From: an uncultured Aequorivita sp.
Lineage (GTDB): Bacteria > Bacteroidota > Bacteroidia > Flavobacteriales > Flavobacteriaceae
Direction: 5' to 3'
DNA: 64,000 bases
Assembly: GCA_937125455.1 (NCBI GenBank)
Contig: CAKZLK010000017.1
Location: 186,001-250,000 of the forward strand
Program-made: the position numbers and the translations under genes
The notes under the pieces: model-generated
Told to the model about the DNA's origin: nothing
Databases searched by the model: none
Seen by the model: the letters and a program-made list of their open reading frames with translations, nothing else
Shown: positions 36,444 to 46,830 of the stretch, piece by piece
Position numbering within the stretch: the first letter of the stretch is position 1
How the letters are laid out: each line of letters opens with the position of its first letter

Positions 36444-39400
36444 CTACCTTAAAAACATAAAATCCTCCGCAAAAACAGTTTTTAGTCTCAAAATAAGTTC
36501 TTTGGCGTTCTCTTTGCTGAAAACCATCGGCGGTTTTATTTTTAAAACGTTATGGTCTGGGCCGTCAATGCTCATTAAAATTCCTAGTTGTTTCATTCTG
36601 TTTGCTAAATAAGAAGCGTGTTCCGGCAACGGGATTTTTTCAGAATCGTTTAATTCAAAACCTAAAAACAATCCTTCCCCACGCACATCACCAATTATAG
36701 AAAATTGCTTTTGAAGGCCTTTCAATTCAGCAATCAAAAACCCGCCTACTTCCAATGCATTTTGTTGCAGATTTTCTTCTTCAACAACCTCCAAAACCGA
36801 TCGACCAATAGCGCATGAAACAGGGTTTCCGCCAAAAGTATTAAAATACTCCATTCCTGTATTGAATTTCTCGGCAACTTCTTTTGTGCAAGCAACTATA
36901 GCAAGCGGATGGCCATTGCCAGCAGGTTTGCCCATGGTTACAATATCTGGCTGAACATCGTAAAGTTCGAACGCCCAAAAAGTTTTACCCATTCGACCAA
37001 AACCTGTTTGTACTTCATCAGCTATGCAAATACCACCAGCTTCGCGAACATGTTTGTAAACTTGTTTGAAATAGTTTTTCGGGGGAACAATTTGTCCGCC
37101 GCAACTAATCATACTTTCACCAATAAAGCCTGCTATTTGCTTGCCTTCGGATTTTAAATTTTGAATGATTTCTTTTGCGTGATTGGCGTAATCAATTCCG
37201 CAGTTTTCTCCAGAATATTTTCCTCGGAACGAATCGGGAAGAGGAAGAATGTGTGTGTGTTCAGGTTTTGGAAAACCGCCTTCACCTTCAAATTTATATG
37301 AGCTTACATCTATTACTGCATTTGTATTTCCGTGATAGCCAACTTCGATTGCTAAAAAATCTTTGTTTCCAGTAACGATTTTTGCCATTCGCAATGCGAG
37401 TTCGTTAGCCTCGCTACCAGAATTAACAAAGTGGATTACCGATAAATGTGGTGGTAATTTTTTCAATAAAGCTTTCGCGTAAGTGATAATTTCTTCGTGT
37501 AGATAGCGGGTATTCGTATTCAAAACCGCCATTTGTTTTTGTCCTGCAGCAACCACTTTTGGGTGCTGATGCCCCACGTGGTTTACATTGTTTACGGTAT
37601 CCAAATATTTTCTGCCTTCGGCGTCAATTAAATAAACACCATCCCCGCGGACGATGTGCAAGGGTTTATCATAGGAAAGGCTTAAGCCTTTTCCGAGGTG
37701 TTCTTTTCTGAAATTGATTAGTTTTTCAGAGGATTGAACGTGCTGCGTTTTTAAATTTTCAATTTTAAAAAGTAGGTTTGGATCAGGGCAAATGCCACTC
37801 CAAATAGGCAATTGGTTAAAATAAGTTACGCCCGGAAAGTCTATTTTATAATCTAGTATCGAGAGCATAATCTGAAAATGAAGGTGTGGCGCCCAAACAC
37901 CGTTTTCCTTCTCATTACCCAAATAACCGATGCAATCTCCCTTTTTTAATTGGGTTCCTTCGGAAATAGTGGAGAGGCTTTTTAAGGAAAGATGTCCGTA
38001 AAGTGTGAAGAATTCTACGTTTTCAAACGTGTGTTTTAAAATGATTAAACCACCGTATTCTTTATAGCCTTCATCGTTTACGGCGGTTACAACTATTCCG
38101 TCAAACATGGCGTGGACTGGTGTTTCTGCGGGTAGCCAAAAATCTATTCCTAAATGAATGGTTCGGCTTTCTGGACCGTTGTTTCCTTCTTTGTCATAGG
38201 AAGAAGCCGTATAAAGTGGGCGCGGCTCGCAGTATCCGCCAGCGATTACTTTTGATGGATTTTCTTTTTGAAGTTGTTCGATTTTAAACTGGAACAAATC
38301 GAGATTGTTGAAATCATATTTGCTGCCAATCCAAGTACTTGCAGGGCTTAAATTGAGCAAGTGGATTTCATCTTTTTCAACCGTCGGGAATAATTCTGAA
38401 AGCTGAAAAGTAGTTTTTGAAGCCCAATTTTCAAAGTCTTTAGCTTTTGGATGGGTTTCCATTCCGCAGGCATTTCGAAAAGAATAGTAGGCGAAATCTT
38501 CGTTTACTTGAAACCATTTCTTCAGCAAATCCCAAGCTGGTTTTTCGCTGATTACATAATAATCATCGTTGGGAAATTCCTCTTTTTTGAGGGAAGCGTT
38601 TGTTACGGTTGTAACGAGACGCATTCCAACCAATGTATACAGGCATTCCAATTCCTTTTCTGAAAGTTTGTAGTGTTTGTTATAACCATATATAACTTCC
38701 AAAGCTGCTGAAAGTGGATCGGGCAGATCCATAATTGCGTATGCCAAAACAATAGCGAGATCATTGATGATTTGAGTGAAAACCGAGTCGCCAAAATCTA
38801 TTAAGCCTGAAACTTTCGGATTGCGTAAATCTTCGGAAACTAAAATGTTATAATCGTTCAAGTCATTGTGGACGATGCTTTTGGGGAGCGCTTTGTATGT
38901 TGACTGAATTTCTTCAAACCGGTTTTGAAAGTAGCGTACAATCTCTTTTTGCTTTCCTGAAAAGCGATTGGCGTGTTTAGTAGTCCAAGCCGAATTTGCC
39001 AAATCCCAATCTAGCATTCTGTGTGCTTCGGAATGTTCAAAATCTTGAAGGGCTTTGGCTAAACTTCCGGCAGCTTCGCCTAAACTGTTTCTCAAGTTTT
39101 CGGTTTTTGGGTTTACCGTTGCCCAAAGACGGCCAGGAAGCCAGGTTAGTACTCTTGCGGTTTTATTGTTTGGAAGTAATGTAAGCGGTTTCTGTTTGTT
39201 ATTTGGAACAACTTCGGAAAGTAAAACAGGAAGTTCTTTAGTTGAAAGATGTTTCAGAATTTGAATTTGAAAATCTAGTTGATTTATATCTACTTCTGAA
39301 GAAATTTTCAGAAGAAATTTTTCAGCTAAAGGAGTTTTCAGTAAAAAGTTCTGGTCAACATAGCCATCTAGTTTTGAGACTTCGGCAGAAATGTTGTAGT

Positions 39401-39446
39401 GCTCGCGAGCAATTTTTGAAACTTCTTCGAGGGTGGTTTTAATCAT
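36444..39446 (-). CDS. Trifunctional fusion: APH-type kinase, M23 peptidase, class III PLP phospho-lyase
   Basis: 1000 residues from the ATG at 39446. (1) About 1-330: aminoglycoside/hydroxylysine kinase fold, catalytic VHNDLNDYN (His193, Asp195) and LIDFGDS. (2) About 400-550: M23 endopeptidase with metal ligands His431, Asp435 and His523 of HLHF. (3) About 575-1000: class III aminotransferase fold with PLP lysine Lys840 in [10 protein letters not shown]. The human homologues of parts 1 and 3 are hydroxylysine kinase and the phosphohydroxylysine/phosphoethanolamine phospho-lyases, so the pair may phosphorylate an amino alcohol and then eliminate phosphate and ammonia. The peptidase between them is complete; its partner role is unknown. 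No signal peptide seen, so a cytosolic M23 is odd. Confidence 0.92.
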   Translation of the reverse strand: MIKTTLEEVSKIAREHYNISAEVSKLDGYVDQNFLLKTPLAEKFLLKISSEVDINQLDFQIQILKHLSTKELPVLLSEVVPNNKQKPLTLLPNNKTARVLTWLPGRLWATVNPKTENLRNSLGEAAGSLAKALQDFEHSEAHRMLDWDLANSAWTTKHANRFSGKQKEIVRYFQNRFEEIQSTYKALPKSIVHNDLNDYNILVSEDLRNPKVSGLIDFGDSVFTQIINDLAIVLAYAIMDLPDPLSAALEVIYGYNKHYKLSEKELECLYTLVGMRLVTTVTNASLKKEEFPNDDYYVISEKPAWDLLKKWFQVNEDFAYYSFRNACGMETHPKAKDFENWASKTTFQLSELFPTVEKDEIHLLNLSPASTWIGSKYDFNNLDLFQFKIEQLQKENPSKVIAGGYCEPRPLYTASSYDKEGNNGPESRTIHLGIDFWLPAETPVHAMFDGIVVTAVNDEGYKEYGGLIILKHTFENVEFFTLYGHLSLKSLSTISEGTQLKKGDCIGYLGNEKENGVWAPHLHFQIMLSILDYKIDFPGVTYFNQLPIWSGICPDPNLLFKIENLKTQHVQSSEKLINFRKEHLGKGLSLSYDKPLHIVRGDGVYLIDAEGRKYLDTVNNVNHVGHQHPKVVAAGQKQMAVLNTNTRYLHEEIITYAKALLKKLPPHLSVIHFVNSGSEANELALRMAKIVTGNKDFLAIEVGYHGNTNAVIDVSSYKFEGEGGFPKPEHTHILPLPDSFRGKYSGENCGIDYANHAKEIIQNLKSEGKQIAGFIGESMISCGGQIVPPKNYFKQVYKHVREAGGICIADEVQTGFGRMGKTFWAFELYDVQPDIVTMGKPAGNGHPLAIVACTKEVAEKFNTGMEYFNTFGGNPVSCAIGRSVLEVVEEENLQQNALEVGGFLIAELKGLQKQFSIIGDVRGEGLFLGFELNDSEKIPLPEHASYLANRMKQLGILMSIDGPDHNVLKIKPPMVFSKENAKELILRLKTVFAEDFMFLR

Positions 39447-39480
39447 GACTTTCAGTGGGTAATTGACTAACAATAATACT

Positions 39481-39525
39481 GAAAAAGAGAAGGACGAAAT
39501 TAAACTTCACGTTAAAATTTCGTCC
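39481..39525 (-). terminator. Terminator of the DUF4407 gene
   Basis: 10-bp perfect stem at 39492-39501 and 39516-39525 (GGACGAAATT and its complement), loop of 14. On the reverse strand it is followed by a T-rich stretch (complement of 39481-39490). It lies between DUF4407 and the fusion gene, so the latter likely has its own promoter. Confidence 0.7.
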
Positions 39526-39549
39526 CTCAACCCTGGCTAAAAATAATAA

Positions 39550-40650
39550 TTATAAAATGCTTTTCTGTTTCTTATAAAAGGCGTCGGCTTGCATTTGCAT
39601 CAATTCACGGGCTTTTTTTCGTTTGTAATCGTAAAGCTCCTGTTCTTCGGCTATGTCTGCATATACTCTGTTATTGATGTCGCGGTCTGTGGTTACAAGT
39701 ACATCCCTTTGTGCTTTTTGTTGGGTTACCCATGATTTTAGTGCGCTTTCCTGTTCTTCCAATTTTAAATCGTACGCGCCTTTGGGAGACAAAAGCTTTG
39801 CTAGTATAGGGGAGGTTTCAATCGCCAAAAACAATAAAAAGATAAATAGCGATGGCAACCACGGAAGTTTATCCAAAGCATTTACGCGCGCCATCAAACC
39901 ATCAAAGCCGTCAATTACAGGTTGGGTGTCTGCCACTTTTGTATTGTATTCAGTGGCGAGGGTTGCTATTTGTGCTTCGGCAGCAATGATTTTTTCTGCG
40001 TTTGTTTTCTTTAATTCTATTAATGAAGCGAGCTCGGCGTCGTGTTTTTCTCGTTTTTCTTTATACACTGGCCCTTTGCCTATTTTCTCTGTGCCTTTTG
40101 TTCCTTCAGCTTCGGCTATGTAGGTTTCGTATAAGGCGTTTACTTCGGCTTCTTTTGTGGTTATCTCACTTTTTAAACCTTCAATTTCGGTTTCCAAGGC
40201 TTTTACCGAAGGCGTGTATTGCAATGCCAACTGGTCTTTGTTGGCGAGGGTCATTTCGTTTTTCTCGGTGAGTAAAACCTGATTGATTTCCTTTTCGAAA
40301 ATCTTCATTTCCAAAGGTTTTGAGATTACGATGGCGATAATAATTGCCAACGCGATTCGTGGCGAGGCCTGTAGTAATTCATCAAAGAAATTGTTGCGTT
40401 TTTTTATGGTGGAAACGATAAACCTATCGAGATTGAAAATCAACAACCCCCAAATAATTCCGAAGAAAATGGCGGAGTAGTAATTATCAAATACGGTGTA
40501 AAGTGCATAAGCCCCAGCAATGGTTGCCATAACGGCGGTAAAGAAAACGGTGGCGCCAATGCCAGCGTATTTTGTGCGTTCGCCTGGGGAACATTCGTCA
40601 AGGATGGCGGTATCTGCGCCTGAGCAGAAGATGAAAAAGCGTTGTAGCAT
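39550..40650 (-). CDS. DUF4407 membrane protein
   Basis: 366 residues, three to four membrane helices in the first 110 residues (for example VFFTAVMATIAGAYALYTVF and IALAIIIAIVISKPLEMKIF) and one near 265-285. Between them is a long coiled coil (about 125-245, rich in Glu/Lys with KALETEIEGLKSEITTKEAEV). The N-terminal FIFCSGADTAILDECSPGERTKYAGIG is the family mark. Function unknown. Confidence 0.88.
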   Translation of the reverse strand: MLQRFFIFCSGADTAILDECSPGERTKYAGIGATVFFTAVMATIAGAYALYTVFDNYYSAIFFGIIWGLLIFNLDRFIVSTIKKRNNFFDELLQASPRIALAIIIAIVISKPLEMKIFEKEINQVLLTEKNEMTLANKDQLALQYTPSVKALETEIEGLKSEITTKEAEVNALYETYIAEAEGTKGTEKIGKGPVYKEKREKHDAELASLIELKKTNAEKIIAAEAQIATLATEYNTKVADTQPVIDGFDGLMARVNALDKLPWLPSLFIFLLFLAIETSPILAKLLSPKGAYDLKLEEQESALKSWVTQQKAQRDVLVTTDRDINNRVYADIAEEQELYDYKRKKARELMQMQADAFYKKQKSIL

Positions 40651-40862
40651 ATTGATTTTAGATTGATGAATCTATATAACGCTATTTCTTTCAGAATGTT
40701 ACAAGGTTTTGAATGTTTAATGAAGAATTAATTTTAGCTAGTAATATTGCGGAAATCTTGAAGCTAGAATCACATTTGGTTGACCTTATATTTTGGATTT
40801 GGAAGGACGTATTACAAATATTTTATTTAGATAGGCGTTCTTTTTAAAAAAGTGATTGCTAA

Positions 40863-42236
40863 TTAACTTTTGATTATTTTTTTAGAACTGTTTCCCAAAT
40901 TGGTTATGAATTTTATTATATACATTCCTTTGGTGAGTTCTGATAGGTTTAGGTAATCTTTGGTGAAGGGTTTTGTGATTATTATGCGGCCCAGGGCGTC
41001 ATATATTACAATCGAGCTAATTTCTATTTGCTTTGGATAGGTTAAATGCAAGGTTTTTTGAACTGGGTTTGGGGTAATACTGATGTCCGATACTATGTTT
41101 TCGGGTATGGAAAGGGTATGCAGGTTTTCAAACCACTCCAGGCCATTTACACCTGCTACAGCTACGTCTGCATCAAGATCGCCATCTAGGTCTGCTGCTA
41201 TTAATGTCATTCCTGTTATTTCGCTTTCTGAAATAATTTTTTCATCACTAAAATTTCCTTCGCCATTGAGATTTTCGTACCATACATTTTTACCCTGGGA
41301 TGCTGGTCTTAAAGATGCGGAAAGCACATCCATATCTCCATCCAAATCTAAATCTTTGGCGTACACTTTAGAAACTCCAATTGCATTTGGGTCTATTATT
41401 TGTTTTGGGCCAAAACTTCCTAGACCATTTTGGTTTTCAAACCAAGCAACTTCTCCTGAATTCCATGCTCCTGTTAATACATCTATACTTCCATCTGAAT
41501 TTAAATCAGCAGCAAAAATGGACCAGACTTCTCCTAAATTTGTGGCTATTATGTGTTGCGGTCCAAAATTTCCCTGTCCATCCATATTTTCATGCCATAT
41601 AAGTTTATCGTCTTGAATAGAGGATGCCAAGACATCCATGTCTCCATCATTGTCAATGTCTGCTGCAAAAACCTCACGAACAACTGCAACGTTGGTGGTG
41701 ATTACTTTTTTAGGGCCAAAGTTTCCAAGGCCGTCCGTGTTTTCATACCAAAATAAGTTTGTATGTGAACCGGATAGCACATCTAAATCGCCATCGCCAT
41801 CAAAATCTGCGGTAACAACTGTTCTGCCTATTAAATAAATTGAATTTGCAACAAAGTGCTGTGCGCCAAAATTTCCTGCGCCATCTAAATTTTCGAACCA
41901 AGCGATATTTTTATAGTCATCACCCATTATCATATCATCTAATATTGTTATGATGTCTACATCGCCATCTCCGTCCAAATCGCCATAGTATGCAGACGCC
42001 CATCCTCTATCATCTGTTATTATTTGCTCGGGTCCAAAATTTCCTAGGCCATCATTTTCATGCCAGGCTGTTGCAAACGTATCAACTTTTAAAATGTCAT
42101 TATCGCCGTCATTGTCAATGTCAACTGTGTAAATTTCTGTGCCTCCGTCATTTGAAATTAATTGTGAGGACCCGAACTGTGCGCCTATTTTTAAGGGCAA
42201 TAACGCGATTAGGAAAAACTGAAATATCTTTTTCAT
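40863..42236 (-). CDS. VCBS/FG-GAP repeat protein with T9SS sorting domain
   Basis: 457 residues, signal peptide. Seven units of a DGDGDxD calcium-like loop followed by a WxENxDGxGNFGP block, fitting a seven-bladed propeller. The C-terminal 75 residues (from about ISITPNPVQKTLHL) are a type A type-IX-secretion sorting domain, so it is exported to or through the outer membrane. No enzymatic motif. A clean -7 box lies 42 bp upstream. Confidence 0.93.
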   Translation of the reverse strand: MKKIFQFFLIALLPLKIGAQFGSSQLISNDGGTEIYTVDIDNDGDNDILKVDTFATAWHENDGLGNFGPEQIITDDRGWASAYYGDLDGDGDVDIITILDDMIMGDDYKNIAWFENLDGAGNFGAQHFVANSIYLIGRTVVTADFDGDGDLDVLSGSHTNLFWYENTDGLGNFGPKKVITTNVAVVREVFAADIDNDGDMDVLASSIQDDKLIWHENMDGQGNFGPQHIIATNLGEVWSIFAADLNSDGSIDVLTGAWNSGEVAWFENQNGLGSFGPKQIIDPNAIGVSKVYAKDLDLDGDMDVLSASLRPASQGKNVWYENLNGEGNFSDEKIISESEITGMTLIAADLDGDLDADVAVAGVNGLEWFENLHTLSIPENIVSDISITPNPVQKTLHLTYPKQIEISSIVIYDALGRIIITKPFTKDYLNLSELTKGMYIIKFITNLGNSSKKIIKS

Positions 42237-42277
42237 CTTTTGTGTATTGCGTGGGTTTTGATATAGGGGAGGTTTAT

Positions 42278-42285
42278 CAAAGATA
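42278..42285 (-). promoter_or_regulatory. -7 box TATCTTTG for the VCBS protein gene
   Basis: Read on the reverse strand, an exact match to the strongest form of the flavobacterial -7 box, with a predicted leader of about 38 nt. No -33 TTG is evident. Confidence 0.6.
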
Positions 42286-42347
42286 CATAATTATTTTGGT
42301 TTTGTTTATTTCTTTTAGGGTTGGAGGTTTTCTTGTGGGCACAGATT

Positions 42348-42386
42348 GGGAACGGGGGTCTGGGGGACAAGGGCGGGACGCCCGGG
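42348..42386 (+). other. G-quadruplex-type G-run cluster
   Basis: Six G runs on the plus strand: 42348-42350, 42354-42358, 42362-42366, 42371-42373, 42375-42377, 42384-42386, with loops of 1-6 bases. It also holds a GGGCG-GGA-CGCCC hairpin (42371-42383). This is sharply unlike the AT-rich surroundings. It lies between two reverse-strand genes. Confidence 0.75.
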
Positions 42387-42456
42387 TTGAAGTTAAAGGG
42401 TTTTTAATTTATTTTGTGGAGCAATTAATTTTATTTGGTGCTGTACCTGATTTTTA

Positions 42457-42834
42457 TTAGGTTTTTTTTATCATTAAAAACTCTCCTAAACCCAGTTTTA
42501 ATGCTAACTCATTATTTGTCAGTTTTAATATCTCCAATCCAGTTGGGGCTTCTTCTGGGATTATCAGAATAATTTTTTTCGAGTCTTTTGTCAATTCCCA
42601 TTTTCCTTTTTGGTTTTCTCCCATCAAATATGCTTTAAACTCCCCGTTCTTATTAAAGTCAAAAGTCATTTTATTAATAACTTCAGATTGTAGCATTGCT
42701 AGACCTGCTTGGTCAATTTTGTCTTTGTTATAAGCATCTTTAAATGTCCATTTTCCAATAATCAATTCGTTAGATTGAGAAATTACTGAACTTGTAATAC
42801 AGGCAAAAAATAATAGGCTAAATAGTGTTTTCAT
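42457..42834 (-). CDS. Small secreted lipocalin-like protein
   Basis: 125 residues, signal peptide ending SVISQ. IGKWTFKD and the later KGKWELTKDSKKIILII pattern resemble the lipocalin-like families DUF4923/DUF4488-type that are common in Bacteroidota. Function unknown. A similar protein lies at 51233. Confidence 0.7.
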   Translation of the reverse strand: MKTLFSLLFFACITSSVISQSNELIIGKWTFKDAYNKDKIDQAGLAMLQSEVINKMTFDFNKNGEFKAYLMGENQKGKWELTKDSKKIILIIPEEAPTGLEILKLTNNELALKLGLGEFLMIKKT

Positions 42835-42921
42835 ATTTTGTTTTCAACATTGGTATCACAATATATAATATTTTGTTTGGTAAGTACTTCAGTTATATTT
42901 AGAAGAATTTCTTTCCGGGAT

Positions 42922-44883
42922 TTATTTAGGTTCCAAAATTAAAGTCACCTTATTAAAATCAGCAGCACTGTTTATCACTGTTCGATAATCTTCGAAGAAT
43001 TCTTTTGAAATTTTATTGATTTTATAAAATTCATCAGCAGTGATTTTTAAGGTGTCACCATTCATTTCATAAAACGACTTAAACATCAACACTTCTTTTC
43101 CATCTTTAGAAAAGGAGTGATTAATGTTAATGTCCTCAGCATTGGCGACGCGATAACCTTCCGGAATTTTAACATTAATAGTGCGGTAGTAGATGCGCGT
43201 GAACTCATCTTCGAGTGGGAGTTTGCGCTCATTTTCCTGATACATCTGTATTTGCCGACCAATAAGATCACCTACTTTAAAAAGGTAACGGTTTCCAGCT
43301 TTTTCCACAAAAGCTTCCGACTCAAAATCGATTACAAATTGCAAGGGTTTTATACTAAAAAGTGCGGGATCAGCATTATTCATTTCTTTGTTTTTTATGA
43401 CTGCACTTTCGTCAAGCCTTTTAGCAAAATCTTCAAGAAGCTCGGTTTTACTTTCTTCGGGAATAAGGTTCATAAAGGGTTGCATATACATCGCATAATA
43501 GCCACTCATAGAACGGTCAAGTTTGATAGTAGTCTTGGTGAGATCTTCGGGATCAAAATTGACATCGATGATCATTTTATCTACAGTTTTATCTGCAGGA
43601 ACGGGATTGATGTATTCGATTTTTCCCGTTGCCGATTTAAAATCACCTAATGCAACCTCTTTAATGTTTAGTCCGTAGGTATCTGTCAGATAAGCCGGAG
43701 GAAAACCATAACGCGATTCGAACTCCGTGGGGGCCATGTATTTATCGGTTTTTGGAAAGTAAAACAAATAATCATTTAGAAAGGTGTTTGCTTCAAATTC
43801 TGGATCAAATTTTAGGTCTTGGCGGTCACTGGTCAATATTAGTTCGTGCTTAATATCTAAAGTCTTAAAAAGTGAAATAAACAGATTCATCATTCCTTTA
43901 GAGCTGGCCACTTTTTGATCGAGAACACTTTCTAAGTCGTTGCCCATATTTTCGCCTTGTCCTAGATAGACATTTGTTTTGATGTAGGACTCCAGCTTTC
44001 TTAGCACCTCATCTGTGTCCATACCTGACTTTACACCTGCTTCATCTAAAAACTTATTGAGTTTTTTCTGTACTTTTTTGTCAATTTCGCCATAATAGAA
44101 ATTGTATATATTCTGTGAAACCTTGCTGTAAGAAGTAATGTCCGTTGTGTTATTAGATAGGTTTTGATCTAGTTTGTATATTACAAAGGCCCTCGATGCA
44201 TTATAAGGCGACTGACTTTCCTTCTCTAATCCTGGTATTTCTGCTGTGTGCATCGTCCAATGTAATTTTTTTTCAGAGAGAGTGTCTCTTGTAATTTCAG
44301 GCAGGTTATTGAAGCTTTTGAACTTGAATACTAAGTTGGAGGGTGAATAAAGATCAAAAGAGACGTCTTTTTTGTCGTAAGAAGTCTGAAAAGCGAGTCG
44401 CTTGCCAGAATATTCAGGGATGCGTTTTACCAAATAATAATACTCGATGATACTTCCTTTTTCGATGCCTTCAAAGGCGAAAAACTTATAAACGCGCTGT
44501 GTTTCCTCGTCTTTGGCTGTTAGTATTTTCGAATCATCAAGCACAACAATTTGCCCGTTTGGCTTAATTACACGAGCTTTACTGATAAGAAGTTCTGAAC
44601 TATTATTATAGGGCAGATAAATTTTGTTATATTCTTCAATGCGTTCATCGCTGTTGAGCCATACGGCTTTGTGTTCCAGGAAATACTCTAAAAAATCCTC
44701 GCCTTCAAAAATAAATTCGGTGATAATTTTGTCCTTAAGCCCCACGATTGATGTGCTGTCAGGAGCCTTTACGGAAAAGCTAGGGTTTTCTTCCCAAGAA
44801 TAGTTTTTATAAAATGGTTTCTCTTGTGCGAGGAGTAGGGGCGCAATAAATAAAAGTGCCCAACAACTGATCAATTTTTTCAT
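42922..44883 (-). CDS. DUF3857 protein with degenerate transglutaminase domain
   Basis: 653 residues, signal peptide ending LLLAQ. An N-terminal DUF3857 domain (about 50-230) is followed by a transglutaminase fold (about 270-400) and a C-terminal beta domain. Compared with its neighbour at 44890, the catalytic positions are changed: GDCKD to ASSKG, NHM to DYL and LDAT to MAPT. It is therefore probably inactive. It lies 6 bp after the neighbour, in one operon. It may regulate or hold the active paralogue; this is inference. Confidence 0.87.
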   Translation of the reverse strand: MKKLISCWALLFIAPLLLAQEKPFYKNYSWEENPSFSVKAPDSTSIVGLKDKIITEFIFEGEDFLEYFLEHKAVWLNSDERIEEYNKIYLPYNNSSELLISKARVIKPNGQIVVLDDSKILTAKDEETQRVYKFFAFEGIEKGSIIEYYYLVKRIPEYSGKRLAFQTSYDKKDVSFDLYSPSNLVFKFKSFNNLPEITRDTLSEKKLHWTMHTAEIPGLEKESQSPYNASRAFVIYKLDQNLSNNTTDITSYSKVSQNIYNFYYGEIDKKVQKKLNKFLDEAGVKSGMDTDEVLRKLESYIKTNVYLGQGENMGNDLESVLDQKVASSKGMMNLFISLFKTLDIKHELILTSDRQDLKFDPEFEANTFLNDYLFYFPKTDKYMAPTEFESRYGFPPAYLTDTYGLNIKEVALGDFKSATGKIEYINPVPADKTVDKMIIDVNFDPEDLTKTTIKLDRSMSGYYAMYMQPFMNLIPEESKTELLEDFAKRLDESAVIKNKEMNNADPALFSIKPLQFVIDFESEAFVEKAGNRYLFKVGDLIGRQIQMYQENERKLPLEDEFTRIYYRTINVKIPEGYRVANAEDININHSFSKDGKEVLMFKSFYEMNGDTLKITADEFYKINKISKEFFEDYRTVINSAADFNKVTLILEPK

Positions 44884-44889
44884 AATTCG

Positions 44890-46830
44890 TTATTCTGATT
44901 TAGTAAAAGTTACCACTTCCTTATATGCTTTTTCAACGCTATTGATGAGTTCATTAACTTCCTTTTGTTGTTCAAGATCAAGGATTAAATAGTCGCAGGT
45001 TAAGGTGTGTTTATATTGTATTTTTCCATCAACTTGAGTATACGAAATGGTCGCTTTTATAAAATCGTTACCAAAAGTTTGTGACTCTGGAAGATATTCC
45101 ACTTGATACCCTTCGGGAATTTGGAGTTCAGTTTCAAAAGTATAATAGCTTTTATAATCTACCTCAATGTCGCGCTTGCGGTTAGGATCTGTGCGGTATC
45201 GAGAAATGTATTTGTTGAGGTTGAGGTTGATGAAAATCTGATTTCCAAATTGCTTGAAATAATCACTAATGGTAAACTTGTAATTGACAATTATATTTTT
45301 GTCGTAATCGTCCTTGTTGGTTTCTACAATGTTTTGAGCAATAAACTTATTATGTCCTTTTTGAAAAATATCATTGTAAAAATTATCGCGCTGGTTTTTT
45401 GTATTAAGATTTCCAAGCGCATAGATATAATCAATTTTGTTATATCCTGAGACTTCTACTTTTGTTGTACCTACTAGTTGATTCCCTTCTATTTTGAGTT
45501 GGGTATTATCTTTAACGGAATTCTTTTCAGCTGGAATAATTGGAACTTTAGCAATACGATAGTTGTCTTCGTCGATGGCAATAAGTGCTTCTTTTCCTTG
45601 AATAAATGAGGATGGATACGTTATTGGGGTATTTCTCCCTGTAGCATCCAGATAATAAATATCAGAACCATCAAAGTAACTCAGGATCATGTGATTGTCC
45701 ACAATAGGTGTTGGCACTTCTTCATAACTATAAGGAATCTTACGGGTTCCAATCCAAGTTAAATGACCTTTCAAGCCAGCAATTTCAAGCATTCTATAGA
45801 GGATGCTGCTGTTGTCCTTACAATCGCCGTACTTTTTCTTAAAAACCTGATTGGCCTCCCTGGGAATAAATCCGCCTAGAGCATACTCAAAAGCGATATA
45901 TTTGATGTTGCGTTGTGTCCAATAATAAATTGCTTTTACTTTTTCCAGATCGTTATCCAAACCATCCGTAAGGCTTTTAGTAAGTGCTATAAGTTCGGGA
46001 TCTGCCGGCTCTTGATTTATATCTTTGATTAATGAATAATACCAATTGTAAAGATCTTTGGTTTCATTCAGCACAGGCACCGTATTGCCATTTATCTGAT
46101 AAGACGCAATAAACGGTACCACATGCGGAAGTACATTTTTATATGTTGATGACTGTGATTCATAATCAAAGGCCTTCACGTCTTTTAACTCCCAGGTGTA
46201 AATGATCTTACCGCGCTTTTCTTGTTTAGTGAAAGCGATATTCACTCCTTCAGTATTAAATTGTTTGAACTTTAGATTTACTGAAGCATCTGCTGTAATA
46301 CTGAATTTATTTTGAGCTATGGGAGAAAAGTCGCCAAAATAGAACGGTGTTAAAAACCGTGGATTCTTGATTTTTTGAGAATATTTAAGTTGCGACCTAG
46401 AGCCCTTTTTAAGGTTGGAATAAATAAAATTTATCGATTTTGTGTCGTCATAAAAAGATTCGCCCATCTCGTCTTTTTCAGTAAACTCAGAAACTTTTTC
46501 TTCTTTGTACTTGTTGTCGACATAGTTAAAAGAAGAAGCTTCGATATCTTCCAGTTCAAAAAAGCTTGAAAAGTTTAATGATTGTTGAGATCCTTGTGTG
46601 GCTGATTCATTGAGATATAAATTCTCCTCTATGTTCTCCTGAACAATATCAAAAGTTCCATTGTCAACGGTAATAAAAAGATTTGATTCTTGGTTTAAAT
46701 AAACAATAGAGGCCTCGGGATACTTATCCTTATATTTCTGAAAAATTTCAGAGTATTGAGCCTGGGCAGAAGTGGCAGACAGAATTAAAATGACCCATAA
46801 GCTCTTAAGCCTAAAAAGACTGCTGTGCAT
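44890..46830 (-). CDS. DUF3857 transglutaminase-like secreted protein, intact triad
   Basis: 646 residues from the ATG at 46830, giving a signal peptide MHSSLFRLKSLWVILILSA ending AQAQ. DUF3857 at about 50-250; transglutaminase core with Cys337 (YGDCKD), His380 and Asp395 (LDATG). Open frame extends to 46974 inside the MORN gene, but the upstream part has no family support. The start overlaps the MORN gene end by 20 bp, so translation may be coupled. Probably a periplasmic or surface protease/cross-linker. Confidence 0.87.
   Translation of the reverse strand: MHSSLFRLKSLWVILILSATSAQAQYSEIFQKYKDKYPEASIVYLNQESNLFITVDNGTFDIVQENIEENLYLNESATQGSQQSLNFSSFFELEDIEASSFNYVDNKYKEEKVSEFTEKDEMGESFYDDTKSINFIYSNLKKGSRSQLKYSQKIKNPRFLTPFYFGDFSPIAQNKFSITADASVNLKFKQFNTEGVNIAFTKQEKRGKIIYTWELKDVKAFDYESQSSTYKNVLPHVVPFIASYQINGNTVPVLNETKDLYNWYYSLIKDINQEPADPELIALTKSLTDGLDNDLEKVKAIYYWTQRNIKYIAFEYALGGFIPREANQVFKKKYGDCKDNSSILYRMLEIAGLKGHLTWIGTRKIPYSYEEVPTPIVDNHMILSYFDGSDIYYLDATGRNTPITYPSSFIQGKEALIAIDEDNYRIAKVPIIPAEKNSVKDNTQLKIEGNQLVGTTKVEVSGYNKIDYIYALGNLNTKNQRDNFYNDIFQKGHNKFIAQNIVETNKDDYDKNIIVNYKFTISDYFKQFGNQIFINLNLNKYISRYRTDPNRKRDIEVDYKSYYTFETELQIPEGYQVEYLPESQTFGNDFIKATISYTQVDGKIQYKHTLTCDYLILDLEQQKEVNELINSVEKAYKEVVTFTKSE

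Noticed and set aside
41083-41616. 177-codon open frame on the plus strand
   Set aside because: Shadow of the repeat-rich VCBS gene; repeats keep other frames open.
43117-43650. 177-codon open frame on the plus strand
   Set aside because: Antisense to the DUF3857 gene, no recognisable domain.
42922-44883. Pseudogene status for the DUF3857 gene
   Set aside because: The triad is lost but the frame is intact, well packed in its operon and has a signal peptide; a pseudo-enzyme is more likely than a decaying gene.
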